From: Sweltsa coloradensis
Taxonomy: Eukaryota > Arthropoda > Insecta > Plecoptera > Chloroperlidae
Length of the DNA stretch: 64,000 bases
NCBI GenBank assembly: GCA_024449915.1
Contig: JAMZAV010000106.1
Span: 434,001-498,000 of the forward strand
Reading direction: 5' to 3'
The first letter of the stretch is position 1. Each line of letters begins with the position of its first letter. Under the pieces are notes generated by a model. That model ran no database searches and was not told the origin of the DNA. It worked only from the letters and a program-made list of their open reading frames with translations. Below, piece after piece: positions 12,171 to 23,589 of the stretch. The position numbers were made by a program, and so were the translations under genes.

Positions 12171-12235
12171 CGACTTGAAACATGAATGATTCGGAAACAA
12201 GCTCGCTTGAAACATGAATGATTCGGAAACAAGAA
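12171..12235 (+). repeat. Tandem duplication of about 30 bp
   Basis: TTGAAACATGAATGATTCGG occurs twice in direct succession, with GAAACAAG following each copy. Confidence 0.9.
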
Positions 12236-12273
12236 TACCTTGCTGTTTTGATGTGTTACTGATGCGACGACAT

Positions 12274-12303
12274 CAGTCAATCAATCAATCAATCAATCAA
12301 TCG
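12274..12303 (+). repeat. (CAAT)n microsatellite
   Basis: Seven CAAT/AATC steps in a row. Confidence 0.92.
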
Positions 12304-12362
12304 CCGACGAGCAGGCGGGCTCGCTAGGCCAGTGTGTCAACACGATTGAGAAGTAGCGGTCA

Positions 12363-12387
12363 CCCCCCCCCCCACCCCCCACCCCCC
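12363..12387 (+). repeat. Interrupted poly-C tract
   Basis: Three C runs separated by single A residues. Confidence 0.9.
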
Positions 12388-12389
12388 TT

Positions 12390-15000
12390 TGTACGGTACT
12401 GTGCACAGTGTGCGTGCATGGTTAGAGGCTGAGCGAACAGGAGTGGACTATACTTGCCACTTGGTCTATTTGACAGTCAGAAATGGTCAGAATATTAGCT
12501 TGTAATGCATAAATGATTTACACCACATTTAAATACTAATCATGATACAAAGAAATAGAACCAAAGAAAAGTTATCGGCGATAGAAATTGTCCATCAGTT
12601 TCAGTGCGCACATATACTACAGCGGATAAATCGAGTGTCACATGTCTATTAGTCGGAAAAGTTTTGATACACAGTCTTAAAAACTTATTCGTTGTTAAAC
12701 TTATATTGTTTCCATAGGCTGCAATAATAATTCAATTCTTTAGTATTTCCTCTTGAAATTACGTCCGTCTAAGAAAACGGAAAAGTGTTCAAGATTCTCT
12801 TGAAAGTTTACTGTACCAATTTGCTGACGTACGAGTTACAAATTGCTGACGACGTGTGTCGTGTGACTAGATGGGATGTGATCTTGCCGTAGTATGTGTC
12901 GCTTTATTCCAAGTTACGGCGTGGTTGGTCTGGGTATAGGGGCGGGAGGGGGGGGGGTACTTGGCACGAGGACTGCATTGTGAGACGGTAATCTCCACGG
13001 AGATGATGAGGTGTTATTTTATTTATAGTCTCGACCGAATATTATTGTATTTCTCAATGGACCGATTATTCTTCGGCGTCAGTTCGTTTATGATACTTAG
13101 TTAAAAGATTGTATTCACATGATTATTCACATGATTATTCTTGAAATTGTATATGATTTTTGTAAAGTTAAAAGGGTCAATACAATTACACATTCCACAA
13201 AAAGATAAAATTCTGAAATTTACGGGGAAAAAAACGCAAACAAGTAGCTGGTTGGTAACGGTTATAATGTTAATTCTAACTCACGTTAAAAATAATTATG
13301 TTGAAAACTTCTTGGACCTATTTAAGAAATTGGATAAGAAAAATTGCGAAAACTGTGTCCGCTTTTTATTACAAAAATGTTACACATACACTTTTGACAT
13401 CGACAAATTTGAAAACGAAAATGTGGAGAATATATTATTTTATATTATAATCTATAACATCTCTGCTTTGATCATGCAATAACTTTTCTCAGAAAGTAAA
13501 ATAAAATTATTGTACATGGGCTATATTACAAAGGATATTTTTGCTTGTCGTTTTGTGTTACATCTGAGACGCCAACTTTCCGAAACTGGTCCCATATTAA
13601 CATGCTGGCGATATCTTCCTTCTGTCAGGGCACGAATAACTTTCATCCCTATCCGTAGTTGTAAACCGCCTAAAGCTATCTCGTTTTAACATGGTCGGTA
13701 GGCAACTTACTCGGATCAATGTACAACCTTAGCCACCAGCAATCCTCATTGTAGACCAACCGTCCCCCTAACAAAACTTCGCGCAAAAACTTCGAACACA
13801 AATTACACAACGGTTGTTCGGCGAAAACAACGAGTTTTTTTTTTTACGAAAAGCGAGTAAAAAGTGTCCGACAAATGCATGGAGCTCGCTTTTATTCCAC
13901 AATTTTCACTTGAGATAATTGCCGTATTTCGTTGAGGCTTGGGGTTTTGTTTAACCCGTTTTTAACGACTATTCAAAATGCAAAAACATTTTAGTTTCGT
14001 AATAATAAGCGTTGGTAAAAAGCTCGTCGTAATCCCTCTAACGGCGCAGAGCGCGGTGTCGAGTAGGGCGATCAGGCTTGCTGGGGGCTAGCTCAAGGAT
14101 TCATTGTGTTTCCTAGCTACTAGATAATGCAGGCTATCTGTGGCGGTCATTGCAAATACCGCGGTGGCTTTGTACGAGCTCGCGTCATAATCGAGTTTCC
14201 AGATTTAATGTGGAGTAGTAGCTAACATCACATTTATTTTATTGTACTCAATCTCAAACGGTCAGTACAATTTACCAAGTTAGAGCAAAGCTCCCCTGTT
14301 AGTCCGGTCTTCTGTGCGATGGCCTTACGTCTCACGAAAAGAACCTCTGATTGACATAAGTTTATGTTGACATTGTCCTTCAACAAGTACAACACAGAAT
14401 GTTTTCGGTGACTTGGGGTCAGATGCGTTTAACCCGGCACCTCCACCAAATATTTGGAATTAAATATTATTGTACATCCTTCTTCGACATTATGTCGATT
14501 AAGTAGCTTTAATCGTTGTTTTGTGTTTTCCTATTTATCTTTTGTTATGTTTGATAGTCTATAGTTCTTGCCTACAACCTGACGTCTACATTTCCTATTT
14601 ATTGTGGTAACGACTTATTTCCATACCTTTAAAGTCAACCTCATTACCTCAGTTGGGGAGTTATAACTACTTAATCAAATCCACACAATTTACAAATTAA
14701 AACGATACATCTTCATGTGTCTACTGTTGCCTCAAGACAAAGAAACTCTAAATTGATTAATACATTTTAAATTCAAATTTAAATTTAAATAAACATAACA
14801 CATTTTCTTAAATAAATATAACCTATACTAACTATACAAGTGATTTATAAAAATAGGAATGACCATCGTGATACACTACTGACAACAATAATAACGATAT
14901 TAAAACCTTTATGTGTAGTAAATAAAATCAAGTTTATGGTTTGGTTTATGTATTTAATTTTTTCGTAAGCTTGGAATACGAACTTTTACCTTGACCAGCT
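12390..15000. other. No gene recognised
   Basis: It includes a G run near 12947, a direct repeat of CACATGATTATT at about 13116-13139 and a 113-codon AT-rich open frame at 13141-13482. That frame opens with TTG, has no domain I know and is a length expected by chance. Around 14760 lies an AT-rich patch of alternating AAATTT words. Confidence 0.5.
14432..14450 (+). repeat. Solitary copy of the shared 19-bp core motif
   Basis: ACCCGGCACCTCCACCAAA stands here outside any recognisable longer repeat. The same word is in the arrays at 7.8-9.5 kb and 27.6-28.7 kb. Confidence 0.85.
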
Positions 15001-15127
15001 AGATGTTTAGACATTCTACTTACATCTCTCCTCGTCTCACCTTTGCAGTAAGACAAGTCTGGTTACTTCGGATGTGTCTGCAGAAATCAATTGAGTCTCC
15101 TTCTCTCGAGGGTTGCAGCACCGGACG

Positions 15128-15149
15128 CCCCCCCCCCCCCCCCCCCCCC
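15128..15149 (+). repeat. Poly-C tract, 22 bp
   Basis: Twenty-two consecutive C residues. The proline- or glycine-rich open frames that overlap it on both strands are by-products of the tract. Confidence 0.95.
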
Positions 15150-15439
15150 GCCGCACTGCACCATTCAACACACGCGACGTCAGCCCTTCTGCCTTCGTTG
15201 CACACTTGAATGCAGTTCATTACAAATCAAATACTGTCTTGCAAGGAGTGGGCGAAGATGCGCCAGTTCCTGATGCGACGTCCGGAGTGGAATCCAATAA
15301 TCCTTGCTAGGAGTGTGGTCCCCTGAGGCTGTTCCGTGCACTAGAAGCGAGGTCGCGGGTAGATAACCGCCACTATGGTCCATACTGGTTTTATCTGACG
15401 TTTTTTCTTAGTGTATGATACTTTTAGTTACAATCGACC

Positions 15440-15660
15440 AACATATATTTTCTCGATTTTTTATAAAAACTCCCGTGTTTGCAATTGTTATTATTTACTA
15501 CATTCCAATTAAAAAAACCCCAACCAAATCGCTCTAGGTTTGTTTACAAGAGTCCCTTCGGTCTGGAATCGGGAATCCGTGGTTTCGATTCCCGGTTGGG
15601 CGGACTTTTTTATTTTATTTTGTAGTAGATAAACGTTGATGTGAATTGGATTCGATTGAC
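15440..15660. repeat. Dispersed repeat V with tRNA-like box B
   Basis: It includes ACTCCCGTG, TTATTATTTACTACA, then a tRNA-like stretch ending GGTTTCGATTCCCGGTTG, then GGGCGGACTTTTTTA. Related pieces lie at 22585-22660, 23458-23585 (reverse order) and 36645-36740. The GGGCGGACTTTTTTA junction is shared with 23458-23585, which supports a real family. Confidence 0.5.
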
Positions 15661-16021
15661 AAAAATTAAATTGACCTATACCTAAAAAGTTTCGCAGGTC
15701 AACAAGAAACGCTAATCGAATGTTTTTGTTAGTAGATTTTATAATCGATTGAGTTCGTTCGCTGATGTAACTGTCGTATCGTTTTAAAGGATTTGAAAAA
15801 ACAACAATTAAACCGGTTGAGTTTAGAACAAAATTTGTTTCAACGGCTATAAATTATATTATTTGGAAATGGGTCATTATTATTACTAGTATTTTGAATT
15901 TGATCTGTCTATGAGAAAATTGGTTTCCGTTTAGTACGCACTTTACGGGTCAATTAGTTTTCTGAAGTGACCTTAAAGTTAATTTCGAATGGTTGTTTAA
16001 GATGACTGATGAATCCAATTC

Positions 16022-16102
16022 GACGTGATGCAATTTTCGGGATTGTCGGTTTTCGGGATTCGAATTGGCGACCTCCCGAATCATCATCTCACATGCCAAG
16101 CT
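16022..16102 (-). repeat. SINE family A fragment, copy 2
   Basis: On the minus strand it shows GATTCGGGAGGTCG, a box B reading AATTCGAATCCC and the AATCCCGA body start. Box A is only vaguely recognisable as GGCATGTGAGATGATG. Only the tRNA-like head is preserved. Confidence 0.65.
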
Positions 16103-16910
16103 TTTTTTTATTAAACGCTGACTACATATTATAATTAGGACAAAATCACAACGCCTATCCACGACAACAGCTGTGAAAAGTTTAGGAAATAATTTCATGC
16201 CCCAGATAAATGGAATTTGTGTATTACCGTGAACCGTATTCCCCTGGTCGCTTTTACTTGATTATTTTTGTTCAATTGAAATCCTGCTATCGCTTGACAT
16301 GATGTATTAATGTCGCTAACACCTTGTTGTTTTACAATACAGTTCATACATGGGTACGCATTTTTGCCTGTGCTTTCGATCCTCTCGTTGGTGCTAGATT
16401 ATATTCTGGGTATTAAACCAGAGAAATAGTCCAATTATTTCACGATAACTCGCTTTCCGGTCACATCGGAAAATGTATGTTTTAATTGGAAATATTCAAA
16501 TGAATGTATCGTCTTTTGTTTATTTTTCGAATATGAAAATACTGTGTAAATCAGTTTGGATCTCATCAATGATTGAAACTGGTCTACCATAAATCCTTCG
16601 CCCAACGCAGTACATTTGTAAATATATATTTTTTTATTTGATATATTGCTATCTAGTAACTCAACTATATCGTATGTATCATCATAACTATTTCAATTCA
16701 AACAAAATGGCTCATGCACCGTATACATGCACTAAACAGCACACGAACATGATTTCTATACATCGAAAAAGAAGGTTGATTCATTCCTTCCCAAGTGTTA
16801 TAAATCAAATTTGATAAAACAGGCCAACAAACTAAAATATCGATCGATTTCTGAACTGAAACTTTCCACTTATTTCGACGTTCAGAGGACGATATATTTT
16901 TATTAATGGT
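16103..16910. other. No recognised feature
   Basis: AT-rich DNA with short frames only. Confidence 0.55.
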
Positions 16911-16911
16911 G

Positions 16912-17140
16912 CCCACTGTGGGGTAAACATCAGATTTACCCGATGTAACCCTATTCAGGAGACTAACTAGGTAATCAGTGTGTAAGTGTATGTGGGAAAT
17001 TATTGTCCGAGGGCTGTTTAAGGGGACTTAAAATTGAAGAAAACTTCGGATTTTTTTTCAGTCAGGTTAGCCGGTGGCGGGATTCGAACTCGTGTCCCAA
17101 ATTTCATACACCTGTGGTGTCAGTCGTCCGAGCAACAGGA
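16912..17140 (-). repeat. SINE family A, copy 3
   Basis: On the minus strand, a box-B-like GAGTTCGAATCCCGCC is followed by the body and the tail CTAGTTAGTCTCCTGAATAG, then GGGTAAATCTGATGT. The same tail occurs in the copies at 18.9 kb and 22.9 kb, which shows the 3' end of the family. Confidence 0.72.
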
Positions 17141-17214
17141 ATTTGCTTAAACGCATGTCCTATATCCTCTTAAGGAACCTCACCCTCTAGATTTGTTATA
17201 TCAGAGAAATACAC

Positions 17215-18545
17215 GACTTCGTTCTTGTCCGGTGATGCACGATCTTGCACGAGGCCTGTTCGCACCGAAATTTGTTTCTTAGCGCCAATTAGAAAGTCCC
17301 CCCCCCTTCCCTACCATATTATCATTCGAATCAAACACTGACTGCTGGGGATCACAGCCGGGAAGAGTTCTTCTCGTGTCTAGTATAAGAGCTCCCTCTA
17401 GTTGTTCGTCACGACTTGTTCTTGTCGGTGGTGCACGAGCTTCTGCGCACCTGTGTGTTCGTTAGCGCCCATAGAACGGTCCCCCCCCCCCATATTATCA
17501 TTCCGAATCAACCTGACTGCTGGGGATACACAGCCGGGATTACCTCGTGTGTATAGTATAACGTAGGGTCTACTAGCTTCGCTCGCCCACTTGGTTCTTG
17601 TCAGGTGGTGCAGATCTTACGGGCCCGTGCACCTGCAATGTGTTCGTTAGCGCCCATAGAACGGGTCCCCCCCCCCATATTATCATTCCGAATCAAACCT
17701 GACTGCTGGGGGATACACAGCCGGGATTACCTCGTGTGTAGTATAACGTAGGGTCTACTAGCTTCGCTCGCCCACTTGGTTCTTGTCAGGTGGTGCACGA
17801 TCTTCCACGAGGCCTGTTCGCACCTGCAATGTGTTCGTTAGCGCCCATAGAACGCCCCCCCCCCCCATATTATCATTCCGAATCAAACCTGACTGCTGGG
17901 GGATACACAGCCGGGATTACCTCGTGTGTAGTATAACGTAGGGTCTACTAGCTTCGCTCGCCCACTTGGTTCTTGTCAGGTGGTGCACGATCTTCCACGA
18001 GGCCTGTTCGCACCTGCAATGTGTTCGTTTAGCGCCCATAGAACGCCCCCCCCCCCCCATATTATTTCTTTTTCCGAATCAAACCTGACTGCTGGGGGAT
18101 ACACAGCCGGGATTACCTCGTGTGTAGTATAACGTAGGGTCTACTAGCTTCGCTCGCCCACTTGGTTCTTGTCAGGTGGTGCACGATCTTCCACGAGGCC
18201 TGTTCGCACCTGCAATGTGTTCGTTAGCGCCCATAGAACGGGTCCCCCCCCCATATTATCATTCCGAATCAAACCTGACTGCTGGGGGATACACAGCCGG
18301 GATTACCTCGTGTGTAGTATAACGTAGGGTCTACTAGCTTCGCTCGCCCACTTGGTTCTTGTCAGGTGGTGCACGATCTTCCACTGCTGCACCTGCAATG
18401 TGTTCGTTAGCGCCCATAGAACGGGCCCCCCCCCCCCATATTATCATTCCGAATCAAACCTGACTGCTGGGGGATACACAGCCGGGATTACCTCGTATAG
18501 TATAACGTAGGGTCTACTCACCCTCTCTCTAGCTCGCTCTCGGCT
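17215..18545 (+). repeat. Tandem array of about 7 units of 185-196 bp, each with a poly-C tract
   Basis: GCTTCGCTCGCCCACTTGG recurs at 17576, 17761, 17951, 18147 and 18337, with more diverged units before (from about 17215 and 17395) and a broken unit after. Every unit contains TTCGTTAGCGCCCATAGAACG, then 8-14 C residues, then CATATTATCATTCCGAATC. Nearly all length differences between units come from the C run and from small deletions. The outer units are the most diverged and the central ones are almost identical. Confidence 0.93.
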
Positions 18546-18764
18546 GAATTATTGATATCGACTGCGCAGAATGGAAGAGTTAAATTCATTGACATAGATG
18601 GCTCGTCGCTACTCGACGATAAGCCCTGTGAATTCTATGTCTAGACGCTGGTAACCTAGCTAGTACGTTATTCAGTTTGACACAATATGTTGATGGATTC
18701 TCGAATCTTGTTCGAGCTCTAGGTCTACTATACCACGTCAACCAACACCCCGACAATTTATTTA

Positions 18765-18965
18765 CAGTGTTGGCTCGAGCGTTAAGTGGGGGACTTTGAT
18801 TTGGGTGGTTCGAATCTGTCCGGCAATCCTGACTGAAGGTTTTTCCCGAGGCTATATTCAGTCGTAATGCGAATTCAAGGGATTGTGCATTCCCTGCCCT
18901 ACTACCATAATCCATAATAACCTATAGTTAGTCTCCTGAGGGTCACACCAGGTAATTCTGATGTG
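18765..18965 (+). repeat. SINE family A, copy 4
   Basis: Box A (TGGCTCGAGCGTTAAGTGGG) is at 18771 and box B (GGTTCGAATCT) at 18807. Then come AATCCTGACTGAAGG, the AATGCGAATTCAAGGGATT block and the tail TAGTTAGTCTCCTGA ending near ATTCTGATGTG. This is the most complete copy in the window. Confidence 0.78.
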
Positions 18966-18969
18966 CACC

Positions 18970-19880
18970 CTACAGCGGGCATCCCACAAAAAAAGTTTTT
19001 TGTTCACTCAAAGTAATGTCCAGGCCATAAATGTCAATCACATTCTCGGTAGAGCACTCACCTACTCTCTTCTCGGCTGTTTCATTGAGATGGATGACGT
19101 AAACAATTATGATTTACTGAGACATCGACGTTTATCATCTTTATAAAATTTAAATTTTTTAATTTTCTCCCATCCATTCAAACCCTTTTTTTCGCTGAAA
19201 GTTTTTCCCCTTTAAAAAGTTTTTCCCGCGGGCACACAAATAATGTATGAAATTTTTTTTTCTAGAAAAAAAACATTGTCTTTTCGGTAAAGTGTGTAGA
19301 CAAAAACCTGTTATCCAATGCAATATTGCTTCACCTTTTGGGTTTTCCTTTCCCTTTACGAGTGCAATAAAAAGATCAGTATCAGGTACATAATTATTTT
19401 TCACGTAAAAACTTTTTCTTCAACCGAGCGCAAAAAAACTTAACAAGGTACAAATAGTTTATTTTTTAAAACCCAAATTTCGGGGAATTGGGAACAAAAT
19501 CAAATTGCTGAAATAGGTCCGTTCAGAGAAAAATATAACTGTGTAAAAGTCAAAAAGGGGACATAATAAATTTTGGGGGTTTTTTAACGGGTTATTTCGG
19601 GTTGGGGTGAGCACTGTATAACTGTTGTAATACCCCAAAAAATTTAAAATTTGGTTTTTACGCCATGTGATTCTGGGTTGGCCCTTTCTTTCCTTTGATT
19701 TTAATTTCCCCCCCCAAAAAATTCAGTTATTAATGAGTTGGGGCAGTCTTTTTTATTTATTTATTTATTTTTAAAACGATGCACCCCCCCCCAAAAAAAT
19801 TTAATTTTTTAACCCCCCCCAAGGCCCTCAAAAACCCCGCCCCAAGATTTATTTCCCTTAAACCCCCCAAGTTTTTAAAC
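18970..19880. other. Homopolymer-inflated low-complexity stretch
   Basis: An unusual density of runs of four to nine identical bases of all four types (for example 19185-19220, 19260-19275, 19560-19590 and 19690-19870). Short frames on the minus strand over 19159-19404 owe their Lys/Phe richness to these runs. It may be true low complexity or homopolymer-length error in the assembly. Confidence 0.5.
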
Positions 19881-20500
19881 AAACAAACAGTATACCATAG
19901 TTATTAAATTATTATCTCACATTTATTTATATTGTAGTAGATATATTTTGTATTTTTGTTTCCTTATCTACCAGTATGTAAAATTGAAAACAAGATTACG
20001 ATTAGCATTTTGAAATTTTGTATTCATCCTAGTTCATTATAATATAGTAAAACATGAACTACACGGTGAAAACTGTTACTACTGTCCTTGTGGTTGTAGT
20101 ATTATTCTATTAACATCGTCCAAACTAAATGTTAGCTCTGTTGCTACAATGTTGCTTGAGCCGTGTCGACACACATCGCCTAGCCAAGTACTTGCTACTT
20201 ACTAGCTTCTAGCATAACACGAGTGTGCCAAGGCATGCCTCGCGCGGCTGCGGAATAGCCACACATTTATTACCTTGTTGTGCAGAGTGCAACGCTAAAA
20301 GGTCGCGGTTTTTGGCATTCGCACGCAGAGTACTCAAAACTAGTGACAAACGAGGTTCTAAATTTAACGTGGTAAACAACACAATGGCTGGCGGTGACGG
20401 GGGGGTAAACAAACTGCTAGCCCCAGGTTGATGAAACTGCCGCCTCCGTGCACATATCTCTTATCTTGATAATTATACATGTTAATGTTCTGTACATACA
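19881..20500. other. No recognised feature
   Basis: Ordinary AT-rich DNA. A GC-richer patch at 20220-20420 gives overlapping short frames on both strands without recognisable content. Confidence 0.5.
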
Positions 20501-20504
20501 TATA

Positions 20505-20740
20505 TACATGTCTGGGCCCGGGGTAGAAATAGATCCAGAGATCTGCTAATCGGAAGGCGAGAAAAGAGAATAAATCCATCTTGCAAACATAAGCTAGTAG
20601 GGAAATAGTTTACTCCCCAAAAGTAGAGGCGAGCTCTGGCCCGCGACGTGAGAAACTCTCCCCTTGCTCTTACTCCATCATTTTCAACAAATAGGCTAAA
20701 GATAGTATGGACAATGTACATTGTCATAACCCCTCCACTG
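20505..20740 (+). repeat. Dispersed repeat W, copy 1
   Basis: It shares with 49915-50215 the ordered blocks TCTGGGCCC(G/A)GGGTAGAA, GATCTGCTAATCG or CTCTGCTAATCG, GCAAACAT(A/C)AGCTA, TTACTCCCC and CCGCGACGTGAGAAAC. Both copies are in the same orientation. I do not recognise the family. Confidence 0.75.
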
Positions 20741-21022
20741 GCCGACCTGTCTCACCATCACTAATACCAAACGAGAATCAATTAACAGACAGGTGAACAC
20801 TAAGTTAAATCTTTGTAGGAATGTCCCACAAAAAAAGTGATCAATTGAAAAAATAATGGCCTACATATGCAGCTTTACCCTCTAGATCTTAGAAATACAT
20901 TGTGCAACTATCTCTAGCCTAGATGTATGTGGCTTCAGCACATTATATGACATCCATCTTACTTTGAGGCAGCTGTAGTTTTCATCTTTTATCACTTTGA
21001 ACGTTGTTTAAAACAATATCCA
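20741..21022. other. No recognised feature
   Basis: Unique-looking DNA before the tandem duplication. Confidence 0.5.
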
Positions 21023-21747
21023 AAGTACGCCAAGAAAATGTGAAATGAGTAATGTTGCAACCTCGGGAAGGTGCATAGTATGCGATGATGCCAGATCTAC
21101 GCAGATAGCAACTGCGCCTCGCTTCTAGTTTGCCGCTCATGCAGTAGACGTACATTTTCGACAGCGCTTATACAATGTGCCCATTTACTGCGTTGGGGAA
21201 TTCCTTTTTCGGACTCTTATTAGTTTTAACCATCCTCATTCCTCACTTGTCACTTATCTTCGACAAAGATCACTATCACAAGTATATCTAATCGACAGTA
21301 TAATCGGATAAGATAAACAATGAAAAGTTGTCTGTAACCAGTCGATAGTTCCAATCTGTGATATCCCTGATCATTCATGTCCGCCCTACGTAATATCCGT
21401 CTAGGTGTGAGTTCCTGAAGTACGCCTAGAAAATGTGAAATGAGTAATGTTGCAACCTCGGAAAGGCGCTTAGTATGCGATGATGCCAGATCTACGCAGG
21501 TAGCAACTGCGCTTTGCTTCTAATTTACCGCATTGGGGAATTCCTTTTTACGGACTCTTTATTAGTTTAAACTATCCTCACTTGCCACTTATATCTTCGA
21601 CAATGATCACTATCACAAGTACATCTAATCGACAGTATAATCTCATAAGATAAACCAATGAATAGTTGTCTCTAACCAGTAGATAGTTCCAATCTGTGAT
21701 AACCCCGATCCTTCCTGTCCGCCCCTAGGTAACATCCGTCTAGGTGC
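21023..21747 (+). repeat. Tandem duplication, period about 396 bp
   Basis: Unit 1 starts at 21023 and unit 2 at 21419, both opening with AAGTACGCC and then GTGAAATGAGTAATGTTGCA. Unit 2 lacks a block of about 60 bp present in unit 1 (around 21135-21190). The rest matches with scattered substitutions, so the duplication is old enough to have diverged. Confidence 0.9.
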
Positions 21748-22580
21748 CTCGTCTAGTATCTCCACCAGCTCGCGATTGTTCCGCCGTCAATCATCCCTCC
21801 CTCTCAGTGTTCGCAGTTGTTGGAAGGTGAATTGTAAATCATCCCTCATGAATGGCCCTTCTTGTAACCTCGTAATTGCCTCAGCTGTGTTCCTACTATG
21901 GATTTTACGTCAAATGCCCGTATCACCGTAAATTATGACGCGTTCCCGGTATATTATGCGTTATGCATAAGTCTAGTAATAATTCAGTTGTGGTAAGTGG
22001 TAAAAGGCAATGATATTTCAACGGGATTTCTCGCTCGTGTATGGTGGATTTTTTCTCTTTCTACAGCGCGCGTTGTGTGTTTGTCTGTCTCGACGCTATT
22101 GACATTAACAATGTAATTAATGGTTCTGTGTGTGCTTTGTTCGAGTCTAGAGCTCTCGTATTGGTAACGGCCAATGAGTTAATTGACTAATGCGACTGTG
22201 AGTGTGTTGGCTAGGGAGGCTTTCTATAGCCTGTCAACACCCGGGCTATTTCACATAACCATATAGTCACAGTGTGTTTGTGAATAGAGACGTGGACTGT
22301 GTGTACTTATATTTGTGCGTACCAGCACACACGCACTGCGTGATTTGAAGTGCGTATTCCGTCATATTAACTACAATGACAGTGCACAGTAATCCTTACA
22401 TGGGGGAGGTGGGGTGAATAAAACCTTCACAAAACAATGTCAATGTAAAACCATACAGTTCAAGTGCGTTTATAAATAGACTCGCGTAAAACTATTTAAA
22501 GGGCGTTTGTCGCTTACTAAATAACTATTTTTAGTACCTATGTAAGAGACAAAGCATTTATAAATAGCGAGTTAAACACC
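21748..22580. other. No recognised feature
   Basis: Mixed-composition DNA with GT-rich patches. No coding signal seen. Confidence 0.5.
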
Positions 22581-22584
22581 GATA

Positions 22585-22660
22585 TCAAATTCCTTATTTT
22601 TTTTTCGGGAAACACTGCCCGTAAGTGGAATTGATATTATTTAATACAATCCAGAGAAAT
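22585..22660. repeat. Dispersed repeat V fragment
   Basis: TCGGGAAACACTGCCCGTAAG followed by a TTGATATTATTTAATAC block matches the GGGAAACACTCCGTAGG end seen at 36658. Confidence 0.45.
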
Positions 22661-22884
22661 GAAATATCATCTATAATCTATTAGCGTCCAAGTTCGGTAA
22701 ATGCGCGCAGATGAAAATTTATGATGGACTAGGTGTGTAGGAAGAAGGCATTTATTTTAAGTGGCAATAAGAGACGATAGGTTGTGATTAGTAAGACATT
22801 CGAAAGCGAGTTCGTTTTGGGCTGATCGGAATGACTCTGTATCTACTCAAATGAGTATTTAGGATATTTGGTGTAAAGTAGCCA
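22661..22884. other. No recognised feature
   Basis: Short spacer between repeat copies. Confidence 0.5.
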
Positions 22885-23100
22885 ATCCGGCGTGACCATC
22901 TTCAGAAGATTAACTAGGTAATTAGGGTGTTTGGGAAATTGTGGAGGGAATGTCAGAGGGCTGTTTGAGATTACTAATTCCCAGTATTCGCGTTCCCGAC
23001 TGAAGTTGGCCTCGGAATAGTCGTTCAGTCAGGATTGTCAGTGATCGGAATCGTCCGTGGCCTCCCGATACAATCTCACATCATGAGCTACCTCTGCCGG
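22885..23100 (-). repeat. SINE family A, copy 5
   Basis: Minus-strand copy with the tail at the left (GTCACGCCGGATTGG, TAGTTAATCTTCTGAAG), the body (AACGCGAATACTGGGAATT, AATCCTGACTGAACG) and a degraded tRNA-like head (GGGAGGCCACGGACGATTCC). Box B has decayed. Confidence 0.68.
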
Positions 23101-23457
23101 TGCCCACACGAGTGCAGGGCGTGGAGTGTGTGTCATATATGAGTTTCTGGAGTCGTGATTGCTGTGTTGTTGTTGTTTGTACCAACGACGTGCCGCAATC
23201 TGGCTCGTCCGCCCTGGTCAAGAATCCTGGCATCTCTCTAGGAATGTCGCTGCGAGGAAAACATGCCAGTCCGTCGTCCAGACCCCCCACCCTCTGTCCT
23301 CTTCAGAGTTCTCCGCGAGAAATAGCTACCAGAACGGGGCTTTTAAATATTTTCTTGAAAATACAATAAAACTTTTCACTTTCCCTGTTTCAAGTTCTCA
23401 TAATAACAATTTAGGGTGGGAGAAGGTGAAACATAACACATAAGTCTATTTAAGGAA

Positions 23458-23585
23458 CCTTTTTTTATTTACTACAATTTATCCCGGTCGGGGCGGACTT
23501 TTTTAATTTCTAAATTGTAGCAAATAAAAACAATTACACCTATGGGAGTGTTTCCCGACTAACCAAATCGAGAAATAGGGAATCT
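23458..23585. repeat. Dispersed repeat V, partly palindromic
   Basis: TTTACTACAATTTATCCC at the left is mirrored by AAATTGTAGCAAATAA at the right, around CGGTCGGGGCGGACTTTTTTA. It continues into ACACCTATGGGAGTGTTTCCC. Confidence 0.5.
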
Positions 23586-23589
23586 AGTT

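Noticed and set aside
13141..13482. AT-rich frame of 113 codons
   Set aside because: It opens with TTG and shows no domain. My rough estimate is that about one frame of this length is expected by chance in 64 kb of this composition.
15003..15310. Proline-rich and glycine-rich small proteins
   Set aside because: They are translations of a 22-bp poly-C tract and its flanks on both strands.
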